Part shown: positions 43,145-54,196 of the stretch, piece after piece
How the letters are laid out: each line of letters begins with the position of its first letter
How positions within the stretch are numbered: position 1 is the stretch's first letter
Assembly: GCA_021850485.1 (NCBI GenBank)
Contig: JAJZLY010000002.1
Coordinates: 30,303-94,302 of the forward strand
Source: Bacillota bacterium
Lineage (GTDB): Bacteria > Bacillota > Sulfobacillia > JAJZYS01 > JAJZLH01
Direction: 5' to 3'
DNA: 64,000 nucleotides
The notes under the pieces: generated by a model
What the model was told of the DNA's origin: nothing
What the model saw: only the letters and a program-made list of their open reading frames with translations
The model's database searches: none
Position numbers and translations under genes: made by a program

Positions 43145-44230
43145 TTAGCTGATCCACGCCTCTGCAGGGTACCCGTATGACTCCCAGGTGCCAAGCGTCT
43201 GGTTGGCGGCCAGACGGATTTCTTTCACCCACTTAACTGATTTGTAGCCGTACATGGCGGGCACCACCAACCGCACCGGGCCGCCATGCACAACAGGCAC
43301 CAGGCTGCCGTCCATGGCGGTGGCCAAGAAGGCGCCAGACGTCTTCAGCTCGTTCAACGAGAGGCTGTCGACGTAGGTACCGTCGGCTGACAAGAACACA
43401 ATGTAGCGGGCGGCAGGCAGCGGCTTGACGTCAGCCATAAGCCGCTCCAGGCTCACGCCCTGCCAGTGCACACCGCTCACGACCCAGCCAGTGACACAGT
43501 GAAAGGGCTCCAGGCGCCGAATCGGTCCCACCGCCAACAACTCCTGGAATCGGTAGGTGCGCCCAGATGCCACCAACCCGCCCACGGCCAGTCGATAGGC
43601 TGCCGTCGACACGTTCGGGAAAGTGCCCGTGATGGAGTAGATCTGCCAGTTGCCAGCCGCCGCCGCCTGACTGCTGCCGGCTCCGTCCCGCCATAGCCAG
43701 GAGCCGAGCAAGACCGCTGCCACAGCGCCGGCCACAGTCTTGGCGCCACTCACCAAGAAGGCCCGCCGCTCCGCCTTGGCAGCCCCCTCAAACGGCGTCC
43801 GCCACCCCAGCTTGCGGGCGGCGTGAAGCGCAACCCAGCCAATGAGTGCCCAGCTGGCCACCATATGCACCGGCAGAGCTGGAGCCGCCAGCCAGGTTGG
43901 CATCACGGACGGGTACAGCAACACCGCTCCGCTCAGCCCCAGCACGATCAGTAAAATGGCAAGCGGCAACCAATCCAGGAGGTTGCGCCGGTAGGGGAAG
44001 GCCACGCTGGCACCGCCGACCAGCAGACCGCCGAGCACCAATCCGAGGGCCGAGTGCCAGACGCGGATGGCCATCAGCTGGCCGATCAGGTGGGCGTGGG
44101 TGACCGACCAGGTAATGGCGATCCCGGTCAGCAGCGTCAGCGCTGTCACCAAGATGGCCAAGAGATGGGTCTGGCGCCAGGCTTTCGACCACCGGCGACG
44201 GCCCTTGTCCATCCAGCGGGCTATGGCCAC
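43145..44230 (-). CDS. Membrane-anchored molybdopterin oxidoreductase (sulfite oxidase fold)
   Basis: A 361-residue fusion. Residues 20-150 hold four helices with several His (HAHLIG, VWHSALG, VHMVASW, LHAARKL), as in b-type cytochrome modules. After a fifth helix with an Arg-rich start (about 160-180), residues 190-360 form a sulfite-oxidase/YedY (MsrP)-type Mo-cofactor domain with the Mo-ligand Cys in FHCVTGW and VHGGPVRLVVP. Probably the soluble domain faces outside and passes electrons to the membrane. Substrate unknown. GTG at 44230 is better placed than the GTG at 44239. Confidence 0.85.
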   Translation of the reverse strand: MAIARWMDKGRRRWSKAWRQTHLLAILVTALTLLTGIAITWSVTHAHLIGQLMAIRVWHSALGLVLGGLLVGGASVAFPYRRNLLDWLPLAILLIVLGLSGAVLLYPSVMPTWLAAPALPVHMVASWALIGWVALHAARKLGWRTPFEGAAKAERRAFLVSGAKTVAGAVAAVLLGSWLWRDGAGSSQAAAAGNWQIYSITGTFPNVSTAAYRLAVGGLVASGRTYRFQELLAVGPIRRLEPFHCVTGWVVSGVHWQGVSLERLMADVKPLPAARYIVFLSADGTYVDSLSLNELKTSGAFLATAMDGSLVPVVHGGPVRLVVPAMYGYKSVKWVKEIRLAANQTLGTWESYGYPAEAWIS

Positions 44231-44250
44231 TTGGCTCACCTCTTTGCGCT

Positions 44251-44259
44251 AGCATAGCA
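44251..44259 (-). promoter_or_regulatory. Extended -10 promoter before the Mo-oxidoreductase
   Basis: TG-C-TATGCT on the minus strand lies in the short gap between aroA and the oxidoreductase, about 20 nt before the GTG start. Confidence 0.4.
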
Positions 44260-44270
44260 CCAGCGTTGGC

Positions 44271-45578
44271 TCACACCCGCTCCAACTGGCCACCCGCCAA
44301 CTGCATCTGCTCCAAGAAGGTCGGGTATGAGATCTCCCAAACCCGATCGCCAAGCAGCGTGCTTACATCTGAGCCCGCCATGGCCGCCACCGACAGCGCC
44401 ATCCCCACCCGATGATCGCCGTCGCTGTCCAGCTGGCCGTGACCGATCCTCCGTCCGCCCTTAATCCGCCAGCCATCGCTGGTGGCGGTGCAGTCTACGC
44501 CGAGAACGCTTAGTCCCCGCTCCATGGCGGCGATGCGGTCCGACTCTTTGACGCTCAATTCCGCCGCCCCCTCCACCCGGCTGAGGCCGGGGGCAACCGC
44601 CATCACGCACGCCGCCAGCGGCAGTTCGTCGATCATGTCTGCCACTTGCGGCCCAGATACCAGGCCGGCGCGCGTCGGCCGTCCGGTCACGACCACCCGG
44701 CCGACGGGCTCGATATCAACCTGATCGACGGTGATCTGAACCTGCACCCCCATCTCGGCGAGCAGGTGCAAAAAGCCGATCCGCCTGGCATTCAGGCAGA
44801 CACCACTGACCTCGGCACGACCTCCGGTGACGGCGGCCGCAGCCCACAAGAACGCAGCGCTGGAAGGGTCCCCCGGCACCTTGAGCAGCCCGGGGGTAGA
44901 CAGTCGGCGGGGCCCGTCCAGCGCCACCACCTCGCCGCCGTCAGGGTCGAGTTGCTGGGAAACCCGCACGCCAAAGGGCGCCAACATCCGTTCGGTGTGA
45001 TCGCGACTGGGCTGCGGCAAGCGCACTTCGCTGTGTCCGGCCGCACCCAGTGCCGCTAGCAGCAGTGCCGACTTGACCTGAGCAGAGGCCACCGCGATCT
45101 GCAGATTAGCTGCGTGCAACGAGGCGGGGCGAACCTGCAGCGGCAACCGATACGAAGATCCCAGTTCATCGATCTCGGCCCCCATCGCCCGCAACGGCTC
45201 CACCACCCGGCGCATCGGCCGCTGGCGCAAGGAGTCGTCCCCATCCAAGCGTGCCTGTACGCCAGCGGCGGCCAAGACACCGAGCAACAGGCGGGCGGTG
45301 GTTCCAGAGTTGGCCGCCTGCAGTGGCTGGTCCGGCTGACTGAGTCTGCCCGCCATGCCCCGGACCTGAACCGAGCCGCTGGGATCTTGCTGAATATCGG
45401 CCCCCAGGGCCCGCAAGCACTGCCAAGTTGCGGTGGTGTCGGCTGAGTGGAGCAGCCCCTCAATCACCGTCACGCCGCTGGCCAGGGCGGACAGAATCAA
45501 GGCCCGGTGCGAGATCGACTTGTCGCCGGGTACCTGTCCCGAGAAGTCGATCGGCTCCGTGGGTCTGATCCTGATCAT
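44271..45578 (-). CDS. aroA: 3-phosphoshikimate 1-carboxyvinyltransferase (EPSP synthase)
   Basis: AroA, 435 residues, transfers enolpyruvate from PEP to shikimate-3-phosphate, the sixth step to chorismate. The PGDKSISHRAL start, the ANSGTTARLLLG loop, and DPSSAAFLWAAAAV and DRIAAMERGL motifs are intact; it is closest to the Bacillus-type enzymes. The ATG overlaps the aroF stop (ATGA). It is the last gene of the T-box-controlled trp operon. Confidence 0.96.
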   Translation of the reverse strand: MIRIRPTEPIDFSGQVPGDKSISHRALILSALASGVTVIEGLLHSADTTATWQCLRALGADIQQDPSGSVQVRGMAGRLSQPDQPLQAANSGTTARLLLGVLAAAGVQARLDGDDSLRQRPMRRVVEPLRAMGAEIDELGSSYRLPLQVRPASLHAANLQIAVASAQVKSALLLAALGAAGHSEVRLPQPSRDHTERMLAPFGVRVSQQLDPDGGEVVALDGPRRLSTPGLLKVPGDPSSAAFLWAAAAVTGGRAEVSGVCLNARRIGFLHLLAEMGVQVQITVDQVDIEPVGRVVVTGRPTRAGLVSGPQVADMIDELPLAACVMAVAPGLSRVEGAAELSVKESDRIAAMERGLSVLGVDCTATSDGWRIKGGRRIGHGQLDSDGDHRVGMALSVAAMAGSDVSTLLGDRVWEISYPTFLEQMQLAGGQLERV

Positions 45579-46612
45579 GCCTGCTGCGCTGTTGCCGACT
45601 GCCCGTGCAGGGCGAGGCGCAGTGCGAAGACGGCGGCCATCAGCCGGCTGAAATGGTCGGGCGTCAAGGACTGGGCCCCGTCGGACAGGGCACGGGCCGG
45701 ATTGGGATGGACCTCAACCAAAAGCCCGTCGGCACCAGCCGCCACGGCCGCCAGGGCCAACGGCTCGACCATCCGCCAACGACCGCTGCCATGGCTGGGG
45801 TCGGCGATCACTGGCAGGTGGGAAAGTTCGTGCACGACTGGGATGGCAGCCACATCAAAGAGGTTCCTGGTGTAGGTCTCAAAGCTGCGCACGCCTCGCT
45901 CGCACAAGATCACGTTGGGATTTCCGGACGCCAAGATGTACTCGGCAGCCATCAGCCACTCTTCGTACGTGGCGTTCATGCCTCTTTTCAGCATCACCGG
46001 TCGCGGCCCCTGACCGACCTCTCGCAGCAGCGCAAAGTTTTGCATGTTGCGGGCCCCGACTTGCAACACGTCGGCCACCGCCGAGACCGCGGCCACGTGG
46101 CGAGGGTCCAACACCTCGGTGACAATGGCCAGTCCGGTGCGGGCCTTGGCTTCGGCCAGCAGGCGCAGGCCCTCGGGGCCGAGGCCTTGGAAACTGTACG
46201 GGCTGCTGCGCGGCTTATAGGCGCCGCCGCGCATCGCCACCGCACCGGCTTGGCGGACAGCCTGCGCCGCGGCGAACAGCTGATCGGCATCTTCCACCGC
46301 ACACGGACCGGCGATCACGCCGAAATGGCCGTCGCCGATCAGGGCGGTGGGCCCGACCGGTACAGCCGAGGGCCGCTCCGAGGCCTCTTTGGCCACCAAT
46401 TTGTACGGGGACTGCACCGGCAGGGCCCGGACCACGCCGTCCATCTGAGGCAGCATCTCTTCCAGCTCTGCGGTATCCCCGTCGGCAGCGATGCTGATCA
46501 AAAGCCGCTCCCCGACCATGGTCGTATGCAGTTCAAATCCGGTCATCCGGATGCGCTCCAGCACAGCCTCGACCTCATGCGGCGGCGCCTCCTGGCGCAT
46601 GACCACGATCAT
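45575..46612 (-). CDS. aroF: DAHP synthase with N-terminal regulatory domain
   Basis: 3-deoxy-7-phosphoheptulonate synthase (345 residues), first enzyme of the shikimate pathway, joining PEP and erythrose-4-phosphate. Residues 1-75 form a ferredoxin-like/ACT-type regulatory domain (as in Thermotoga AroF), followed by the KDO8P-type barrel: AGPCAVED, RGGAYKPRSSPYSFQG, KRGMNATYEEW and DPSHGSGR. Start ATG 46612 has GGTGAG 7 nt upstream; the ATG at 46657 has none. It lies 71 nt after trpA and overlaps aroA. Confidence 0.95.
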   Translation of the reverse strand: MIVVMRQEAPPHEVEAVLERIRMTGFELHTTMVGERLLISIAADGDTAELEEMLPQMDGVVRALPVQSPYKLVAKEASERPSAVPVGPTALIGDGHFGVIAGPCAVEDADQLFAAAQAVRQAGAVAMRGGAYKPRSSPYSFQGLGPEGLRLLAEAKARTGLAIVTEVLDPRHVAAVSAVADVLQVGARNMQNFALLREVGQGPRPVMLKRGMNATYEEWLMAAEYILASGNPNVILCERGVRSFETYTRNLFDVAAIPVVHELSHLPVIADPSHGSGRWRMVEPLALAAVAAGADGLLVEVHPNPARALSDGAQSLTPDHFSRLMAAVFALRLALHGQSATAQQA

Positions 46613-46683
46613 TTCACGGCTCACCTGCTCACCTCTCTCGCCAGACTGAATGACCATTCACTGCCGTCGCACCCTATGATGCA

Positions 46684-47478
46684 TCATCTGTAACCAGCCT
46701 GAACCAGTTCTCCGACAAAGCGTTGGACACTTTCCACCGCCTGCCGACCGTCGCGCTGAACGATGTCGATCAGCGCTGAACCGACGATCACACCATCGGC
46801 ATCTCGGCAAACCTCAGCCACCGCCTGCGGTCCGCTGATCCCGAATCCGACCGCCAGGGGCACGTCGATCAACTTTCGGGCTCGTTGCAGCAAGGGCAGG
46901 GCCCCAGCCGGCAGCCCCTGCCGAGACCCGGTGACGCCAAGCAAGGAGACGCAGTAGACAAAGGCGCCTCGATCGGCAGTGCGGCCGATGTCCGCAAGTC
47001 GCTGCTCGGTCGTGGTCGGGGCGGCAAAAGGGATCACCGCCAGATCGAGTTCTTGGGCCTGGGTGCGGATGGCCGGCGTCTGCTCAAGAGCGAGGTCTGG
47101 GATGACCAGCCCCGCCACACCCGCGGCCCTGAGCGGACTCAGGTTGGCCATGGACAAAAGCGGGTTGAGGTAGGAGAGCAGCAGCATCGGCAATCCCGTG
47201 CGCTGGTGAACGAGGGCCAGCGTCTCCAGCACCTCGTCCCGGCCGATATGCTGGTCGAGCGCCCGCTGCGAAGCCGCCTGGATGGTCGGACCGTCGGCGA
47301 TCGGGTCGGAAAAGGGCCAGCCAATCTCGATCAGATCGGCCCCCCCTGCAGCACAGGCCTCGGCCAGGCGCACTGTGTCGGCGACGCTGGGGTCTCCCGC
47401 CATCAAAAAGGGTATGACGGCCACTCGCCCGGCGGCCTTGGCCTGGGCAAAGGCGATTTCGATGTCAGACTTGGCCAT
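46684..47478 (-). CDS. trpA: Tryptophan synthase alpha chain
   Basis: TrpA, 264 residues, cleaves indole-3-glycerol phosphate to indole. The catalytic Glu and Asp are in [30 protein letters not shown] is the phosphate-binding loop region. The start overlaps trpB by 14 nt. Its stop lies within a 12-bp palindrome (46676-46687). Confidence 0.97.
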   Translation of the reverse strand: MAKSDIEIAFAQAKAAGRVAVIPFLMAGDPSVADTVRLAEACAAGGADLIEIGWPFSDPIADGPTIQAASQRALDQHIGRDEVLETLALVHQRTGLPMLLLSYLNPLLSMANLSPLRAAGVAGLVIPDLALEQTPAIRTQAQELDLAVIPFAAPTTTEQRLADIGRTADRGAFVYCVSLLGVTGSRQGLPAGALPLLQRARKLIDVPLAVGFGISGPQAVAEVCRDADGVIVGSALIDIVQRDGRQAVESVQRFVGELVQAGYR

Positions 47479-48664
47479 CGGGGTGTGCCTCCAAAAAGCG
47501 ATTCAGTTCATCCACATCTTTGTCTCCGCGACCGCTCAGGCAGACCACAATCGTCTTTCCGGGCCCCAACTGCCTGGCCTGCTTGATCGCCTCGGCCACG
47601 GCGTGGGCACTTTCCAGGGCACACAGCACACCCTCTGTGCGACTGAGCTGGATCAGGGCGGTCACCGCCTGCTGGTCGGTGCAGCTTACATACTGCACCC
47701 GGCCGCTGTCTTTCCACAGGCTGTGTTCCGGACCCACCCCGGGGTAGTCCAGGCCCGCCGAGAGCGAGTGCGCCTCTTGAATCTGACCTTCATCGTCTTG
47801 CAGCACGTAGCTCCTGGCGCCGTGCAGAACGCCGGGCCGGCCCCGGCTGAGGGTGGCGGCGTGACGGGCCTCTAGTCCCTCACCGGCCGCTTCCACGCCC
47901 ACCATCGCCACGTCGTCATCCAAAAAGGGATGAAACAGGCCGGCCGCATTCGACCCCCCTCCCACCGCCGCCACCAGCAGGTCGGGCAGGCGGCCCGTGT
48001 GCGCCACCACCTGAGTGCGCGCCTCTTGGCCGATGACCGACTGGAAGGTGCGGACCATCAGCGGAAAGGGGTGCGGGCCCATCACCGATCCAATCACGTA
48101 GTGGGTGTCTTGGACCGAGCCAACCCACGCCCGCAGTGCCTCGTTGATCGCGTCCTTGAGCGTACGAGAGCCGCTCTCCACCGTGCGCACCCGAGTTCCC
48201 AACAGCTCCATCCGGCGCACGTTCAAAGACTGGCGGCGAACATCCTCAGCCCCCATGAAGACCTCGCACTCCATTCCGAACAAGGCCGCAACGGTGGCCG
48301 TTGCCACCCCGTGCTGGCCAGCCCCCGTCTCGGCGATCAGCTTGCGCTTGCCCATGCGTCTGGTGAGTAGCGCCTGACCGATCGTGTTGTTGATCTTGTG
48401 GGCACCGGTGTGGTTGAGATCCTCGCGTTTGAGATAGATGTCGGCGCCGCCCACCGCCTGACTCAGCGCGCGGGCGTGATAGAGCAACGACGGCCGACCG
48501 GTGTACTCACGGTTTAGCCGGTCCAGTTCTGCTAAGAAGTCCGAATCCGCCATCGCCTCCGAAAACGCTTGCTGCAACTGGTCCAGAGCCGGGATCAAGG
48601 TCTCCGGCACAAAGCGACCGCCAAAGTCTCCGAAGTGACCACCGGCGTCTGGTTCAGTGGGCAT
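47465..48664 (-). CDS. trpB: Tryptophan synthase beta chain
   Basis: TrpB, 399 residues, joins indole and serine with [17 protein letters not shown] opens the protein, the PLP lysine is in [10 protein letters not shown], and GGGSNAAG binds the phosphate. TrpB1 type, expected to pair with TrpA. The start overlaps trpF by 11 nt. Confidence 0.98.
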   Translation of the reverse strand: MPTEPDAGGHFGDFGGRFVPETLIPALDQLQQAFSEAMADSDFLAELDRLNREYTGRPSLLYHARALSQAVGGADIYLKREDLNHTGAHKINNTIGQALLTRRMGKRKLIAETGAGQHGVATATVAALFGMECEVFMGAEDVRRQSLNVRRMELLGTRVRTVESGSRTLKDAINEALRAWVGSVQDTHYVIGSVMGPHPFPLMVRTFQSVIGQEARTQVVAHTGRLPDLLVAAVGGGSNAAGLFHPFLDDDVAMVGVEAAGEGLEARHAATLSRGRPGVLHGARSYVLQDDEGQIQEAHSLSAGLDYPGVGPEHSLWKDSGRVQYVSCTDQQAVTALIQLSRTEGVLCALESAHAVAEAIKQARQLGPGKTIVVCLSGRGDKDVDELNRFLEAHPDGQV

Positions 48665-49271
48665 GTTGCTTCACCGCTTTCACGAACGCTCGAATCTTGG
48701 CCGGATCTTTGGCACCAGCAGTCTCCACTCCGCTGGAGACGTCGACGCCGAAGGGGTTCATCTGGCCGATGGCGGCGCCGACTGTCTGGGCGCTCAGCCC
48801 TCCCGACAAGATCAGGCGCCCGATGCCAGCGTCCTCTGGAGCGGGGCTCCAATTGGCTGGCTGACCGAGGCCGCCGAAGCTGCCTGCAGGCCCTTGCGCA
48901 TCGAGCAGGTAGGCCCAGGCCGGCGCCAGCTGGCGCGGCCAGGGCGCATCCTTGGCGAGGCGGATTACGCCGATGTGCACCAAACCGCCGAGTTCATCGG
49001 CCCAGCTGGGAATGTCGCCGCCGGCCCATTGCAGGGCGTCCAGCGGGACTGACGACACGATCTCGTCCACAGCCTGGCGCCGGTGATCCACCAGCACACC
49101 GACACGCAAGAGCGCTCCTGCTGCCTGACCGGCCAAAACGGCGGCCTGGGCCGGCGACACATAGCGCCGGCTGGGCGGGTAGAAGACAAAGCCAACAGCA
49201 TCTGCGCCCGCCTCTACGGCTGTTTCCAGCGCCGCTCGATCGGAGATGCCACAGATCTTCACCCAGGTCAT
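48654..49271 (-). CDS. trpF: Phosphoribosylanthranilate isomerase
   Basis: TrpF, 205 residues, a TIM-barrel isomerase. It begins [11 protein letters not shown] with the catalytic Cys; the catalytic Asp is in LLDAQG and VDVSSGVET closes the phosphate site. The frame is open further upstream, but the ATG overlapping the trpC stop (ATGA) is the natural start. Confidence 0.96.
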   Translation of the reverse strand: MTWVKICGISDRAALETAVEAGADAVGFVFYPPSRRYVSPAQAAVLAGQAAGALLRVGVLVDHRRQAVDEIVSSVPLDALQWAGGDIPSWADELGGLVHIGVIRLAKDAPWPRQLAPAWAYLLDAQGPAGSFGGLGQPANWSPAPEDAGIGRLILSGGLSAQTVGAAIGQMNPFGVDVSSGVETAGAKDPAKIRAFVKAVKQHAH

Positions 49272-50014
49272 GGCCGCACCGCCTGACCGAAGATGGCGTC
49301 CGTGCCGCCGCGAAGCAGCGCCTCGCCAATCAAAAAGGCGTCTACTCCGAGTGCGTGCAACTGCAGGCACTGGCTGCGGCTTTGCAGGCCGCTCTCACTG
49401 ACCACCACAGCTTGCTCGGCGACTAACGGCACGAGCCTGGCGCTGACGCTCACGTCGGTCTGCAGTGTGTCCAGATCTCGATTATTGATGCCGATCAACT
49501 GAGCACCGGCGGCCAGTGCGGCCATCACCTCAGGGGCATCGTGGACCTCCACCAGAGCCTCCAGACCCGCCTCTTGAGTCTTCTCAAGCAGCCGGCCCAA
49601 GCGCTCCCCGACCACGCGCACGATCAGCAAGATGGCGTCTGCCCCCATCGCCCGGCTCTCCCAGACGTCTGCCTCATCAGTCAAGAAGTCCTTGCGCAGC
49701 ACAGGCAACCGGCTGGCCTGGCGAACGTTAACCAGGTCGGACGGGCTGCCGGAGAAGAAGTCCGGCTCTGTCAGCACCGACAGCGCAGCGGCGCCCGCGG
49801 CCTGATAGGCCATGGCTGTCGCCACCGCATCACGGCCTACCTGAAGGTCGCCGCCAGACGGCGACCGCCGCTTGAACTCCGCGATCACGGCCAACTCTTG
49901 TGTCGGCTGCAGGGCAGCCAGAAGCGACCTGCGGGGAAGATCGGAGCGGTCCGGGCCAGAGTAGCCGGGACGGTTCGCCTTGGCCCGCAGGATCTGTGTC
50001 AGAATTCCGCTCAC
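49268..50014 (-). CDS. trpC: Indole-3-glycerol phosphate synthase
   Basis: TrpC, 248 residues, closes the indole ring. AEFKRRSPSGG, SVLTEPDFFSGS, VLRKDFL and GINNRDL carry the catalytic Lys and Glu residues. GTG start overlaps the trpD stop (GTGA). Confidence 0.97.
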   Translation of the reverse strand: MSGILTQILRAKANRPGYSGPDRSDLPRRSLLAALQPTQELAVIAEFKRRSPSGGDLQVGRDAVATAMAYQAAGAAALSVLTEPDFFSGSPSDLVNVRQASRLPVLRKDFLTDEADVWESRAMGADAILLIVRVVGERLGRLLEKTQEAGLEALVEVHDAPEVMAALAAGAQLIGINNRDLDTLQTDVSVSARLVPLVAEQAVVVSESGLQSRSQCLQLHALGVDAFLIGEALLRGGTDAIFGQAVRP

Positions 50015-51036
50015 GCCCGGGCCTCGAGTCGGCGGGAAAAGCCGGCCAGGCTTTCTAGGGCGCCCACGGCTCGACCGCTGTCAATCACCTCTGCAGCGCG
50101 CTGTACACCCAGGCGCAGGTCCAACTCCAGCCCTGCCGCCCGCAGGCCCAGGGCCGCGTTGAATAACACCGCCTGGCGGTGGGGACCGGCTGATCCGGCC
50201 AACACGTTTCTCAGCAAAATGGCATTGGTCGGTGGGTCGCCGCCCCGCAACTCGCGCAAAGTTGTGCGTTCGATGCCGGCGTCTTCTGGCTCCAGCGTGT
50301 ACTCTGTGATCTTGCCGTCGACAACCTCGGTCACCCAGGTGGTGCCAATCGGCGACGCCTCGTCTAAGGGCCCCTCGCCGTGAACAACGATCGAGCGCTT
50401 GGTCCCCAGTGCGGCCAGTGCCGGCGCCATCAGCCCCTGGATGCGCCGACTAGCCACACCAAGCAGTTGGAACTCTGCGCCCAAGGGATTGGTCAAGGGT
50501 CCCAGCATGTTGAACACGGTGGGTACACCAAGCTCTCGGCGGGGGCCGGCGGCATGACGCATCGCTCCATGCCAGGCCGATGCGAACAAAAAGCCAATTC
50601 CGACCTCGTCCACGGCCCGTGCCGCATCTTGCGGGGCCAGCTGAACGTCGACTCCGAGTGCTTCCAGCACGTCAGCCGACCCACAGCGACTGGTCGCCGA
50701 CCGATTGCCATGCTTGGCCACGGCCAAGCCGGCCCCGGCCAGGACGAAGGCGGCGGCGGTGGAGATATTGAAGGTCTGCGAGCCGTCGCCGCCGGTGCCG
50801 GCGGTGTCGATCAGCGGGCGGCGCTCAACTCTGGCGGTGGTGGCTTGCCGGCGCATCGCTCGGGCGCAGCCTGTCACCTCTTCGACCGTCTCCCCCTTGG
50901 TGGCCAGCGCCGCCAGAAAGGCGCCGGTCTGAGCCTGGGAGGTTTCCCCGGTCATGATCGACGTCATCGCTGCCTCCGCCTCTTGTGCGGTCAGAGACTC
51001 ACCTTTCACCAATTTGGCCAGTTGCTCCTGAATCAC
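50011..51036 (-). CDS. trpD: Anthranilate phosphoribosyltransferase
   Basis: TrpD, 341 residues, transfers phosphoribose to anthranilate. DTAGTGGDGSQTFNISTAAAFV is the PRPP site and KHGNRSATSRCGSADVLE the anthranilate site. The GTG at 51036 overlaps the trpG stop; the longer open frame upstream is trpG in another frame. Not fused to trpG here. Confidence 0.97.
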   Translation of the reverse strand: MIQEQLAKLVKGESLTAQEAEAAMTSIMTGETSQAQTGAFLAALATKGETVEEVTGCARAMRRQATTARVERRPLIDTAGTGGDGSQTFNISTAAAFVLAGAGLAVAKHGNRSATSRCGSADVLEALGVDVQLAPQDAARAVDEVGIGFLFASAWHGAMRHAAGPRRELGVPTVFNMLGPLTNPLGAEFQLLGVASRRIQGLMAPALAALGTKRSIVVHGEGPLDEASPIGTTWVTEVVDGKITEYTLEPEDAGIERTTLRELRGGDPPTNAILLRNVLAGSAGPHRQAVLFNAALGLRAAGLELDLRLGVQRAAEVIDSGRAVGALESLAGFSRRLEARA

Positions 51037-51601
51037 GCCACACACCCCCTGAGAAAGTTCCGCACCAACTCGACGCCAGCATCGGTGAGGCACGACTCGG
51101 GGTGAAATTGAACGCCCTCGATCGGCCTGGTCCGATGTCGCAGTCCCATCAGAACCCCGTCGTCGGCCCACGCAGTGGGCTTGAGCTCCGCTGGCAGTGT
51201 GTTCTCCGGCACTGCCAGCGAGTGATATCGGGTGGCGGTGAAGGGGTCGGGCAATCCGGCGTACACCCCTTGGCCGTCATGGGAGATCTGTGAGGTCTTG
51301 CCGTGGCGCAGAACTGGGGCGTGGCGTAGGTCGGCGCCGTAGGCCAAGGCGATGGCCTGGTGGCCCAAACAGACGCCGAGCACAGGCACGGCAGGCGGCA
51401 GATACTGAAGCAACTCCAGTGTGCGGCCAGCGCCCTCTGGGCGGCCTGGTCCGGGCGAAATGATCACACCGGCTGGCGCCAGCGCATCGACGTCGGCCAA
51501 GGCGAAGGCGTCGTTTCGCCAGACCGTCACGTCGACGCCGTCTGCCGCCACCATCTGGTAGAGGTTGAAGGTGAAGGAGTCGTAGTTGTCGACCAGCAAG
51601 A

Positions 51602-51605
<4 letters not shown>
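51033..51605 (-). CDS. trpG: Anthranilate synthase component II (glutamine amidotransferase)
   Basis: TrpG, 190 residues, supplies ammonia from glutamine to TrpE. The catalytic Cys is in LGVCLGHQAI and His/Glu in VQFHPES. It may also serve para-aminobenzoate synthesis (PabA), as in Bacillus. ATG overlaps the trpE stop (ATGA). Confidence 0.96.
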
Positions 51606-53044
<1,439 letters not shown>

Positions 53045-53067
53045 CGCCTCCTTGCGGGCATCAGCAA

Positions 53068-53345
53068 CAAAAAAACACCTCCACCCCCGAGGGGCGAAAG
53101 TGTGCTTTCGCGGTGCCACCCTTGTTGAGTCCGAAGACCCATCTCACTGGGCACAGGTCAGGGAATTGACCGATACCCGCCTCCCGATATCGGCGGAGGT
53201 GGCCGACGACGCCTTCCGGTCAGGGGCACCGGTCGGATCGCTGCTCCCGGGTCCATTCGCCCTGCTCTGCCCACCGGCTTCACACCGAGCGCCGGCTCTC
53301 TGAGGGTGGCCACAGGGTTACTCGTCCCGATCATGGCGTTCACGG
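53068..53345 (-). promoter_or_regulatory. T-box riboswitch, tryptophan (trp operon leader)
   Basis: The minus strand has the T-box core (AAGGGTGGCACCGCGAAAG, about 53097-53115) and a terminator ending in seven U (about 53069). Upstream, the specifier loop reads GAA-UGG-A, with UGG at the complement of 53253-53255. UGG is the only tryptophan codon, so uncharged tRNA-Trp should switch on the whole operon. Confidence 0.95.
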
Positions 53346-53354
53346 TATGCGCAG

Positions 53355-53383
53355 ATCATAGTCAGCACCATGAGACATGTCAA
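53355..53383 (-). promoter_or_regulatory. trp operon promoter
   Basis: A perfect -35 TTGACA (complement of 53378-53383), exactly 17 bp, then TATGAT (complement of 53355-53360), placing transcription start a few bases before the T-box. Confidence 0.8.
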
Positions 53384-53389
53384 CAGGGC

Positions 53390-53416
53390 GGGGCCGGGGA
53401 GGCAATCCCCGGCCCC
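53390..53416 (-). terminator. Terminator-like hairpin after the fdh cluster
   Basis: An 11-bp stem (GGGGCCGGGGA / TCCCCGGCCCC) with a 5-nt loop lies just downstream of the last gene of the fdh cluster and just before the trp promoter. The U tract is poor. Confidence 0.55.
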
Positions 53417-53450
53417 TCGTCGTCACGCCTTCAGGCGTCTAACTAGCAGT

Positions 53451-54035
53451 CTAGACCCACCACTTGTAGCCGAGGGCTGTGTTGAGGGTCACGCCGAAGG
53501 TCAGGTACATCAGCCAGAAGGCAAGCACGAACTGGATCAGTCCGACGATCTTGCCACCGGCCGGCAAGGCACCGAAACGGGCCGGGATCTCGAACAGGTA
53601 GATCAGGGCCAGGCCGATGAACAAGATCATCACCGGGGTGTCCCCGGCGCCACTGAATACCATGGCGCCCAGCACGGACAGGAAGAAGAACGCAATCGCC
53701 ATCCAGGCGTCCGGCGCCGCGCTGGCGCCTTCGGCCCGTCTGCGACCCAGCACCAACCAGTGGGTGCCGTAGGATGTGAAGGCCACGGCCGCCATATAGA
53801 GCGGTGCGGCATAGGCATATACCGGGAACCAGCTGAGTCCGACCATTAGGTAGACACCGGTGATCAGCTGCAAGAAACCGGGCATCCAGACACCCCAGTA
53901 GCCCATGGTCTTGTCGACCTCGGGCGTTGCCTTGGGGAAACCGAACAGGGCCTGGCCTCCCCAGATAAAGTAGCCGGTACCGAGGCCAAAGAAGCCGATT
54001 GCAACTGGCCAGAAATGAGACTGTGCCAGTACCAT
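53451..54035 (-). CDS. GPR1/FUN34/YaaH-like six-helix membrane protein
   Basis: A 194-residue protein with six helices. The segment AAVAFTSYGTHWLVLG matches the GPR1/FUN34/YaaH (SatP) 'TAF.SYG.FW' motif, but the NPAPLG start motif is missing, so it is a divergent relative. The family moves acetate, succinate or related small acids. GGGAGG is 7 nt upstream of the ATG. It is last in the fdh cluster, so formate or acetate exchange is a reasonable guess. Confidence 0.65.
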   Translation of the reverse strand: MVLAQSHFWPVAIGFFGLGTGYFIWGGQALFGFPKATPEVDKTMGYWGVWMPGFLQLITGVYLMVGLSWFPVYAYAAPLYMAAVAFTSYGTHWLVLGRRRAEGASAAPDAWMAIAFFFLSVLGAMVFSGAGDTPVMILFIGLALIYLFEIPARFGALPAGGKIVGLIQFVLAFWLMYLTFGVTLNTALGYKWWV

Positions 54036-54196
54036 CGAGTCGCCTCCCTATCATGACTTTCAGACAGTGCGGGTCTATTCGGATCCGAGATTCTAACGAG
54101 CCAAGTCCCCAATGACGTCAGCTAACGCGCCTGCCCCACCCCCTCTCATGGCCCTCGTGCGCACACTAAGGGACTGCGAGAACTCGCCTCGGCCTC

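Noticed and set aside
45605..46693. 362-codon plus-strand ORF
   Set aside because: Antisense shadow of aroF; no homology features.
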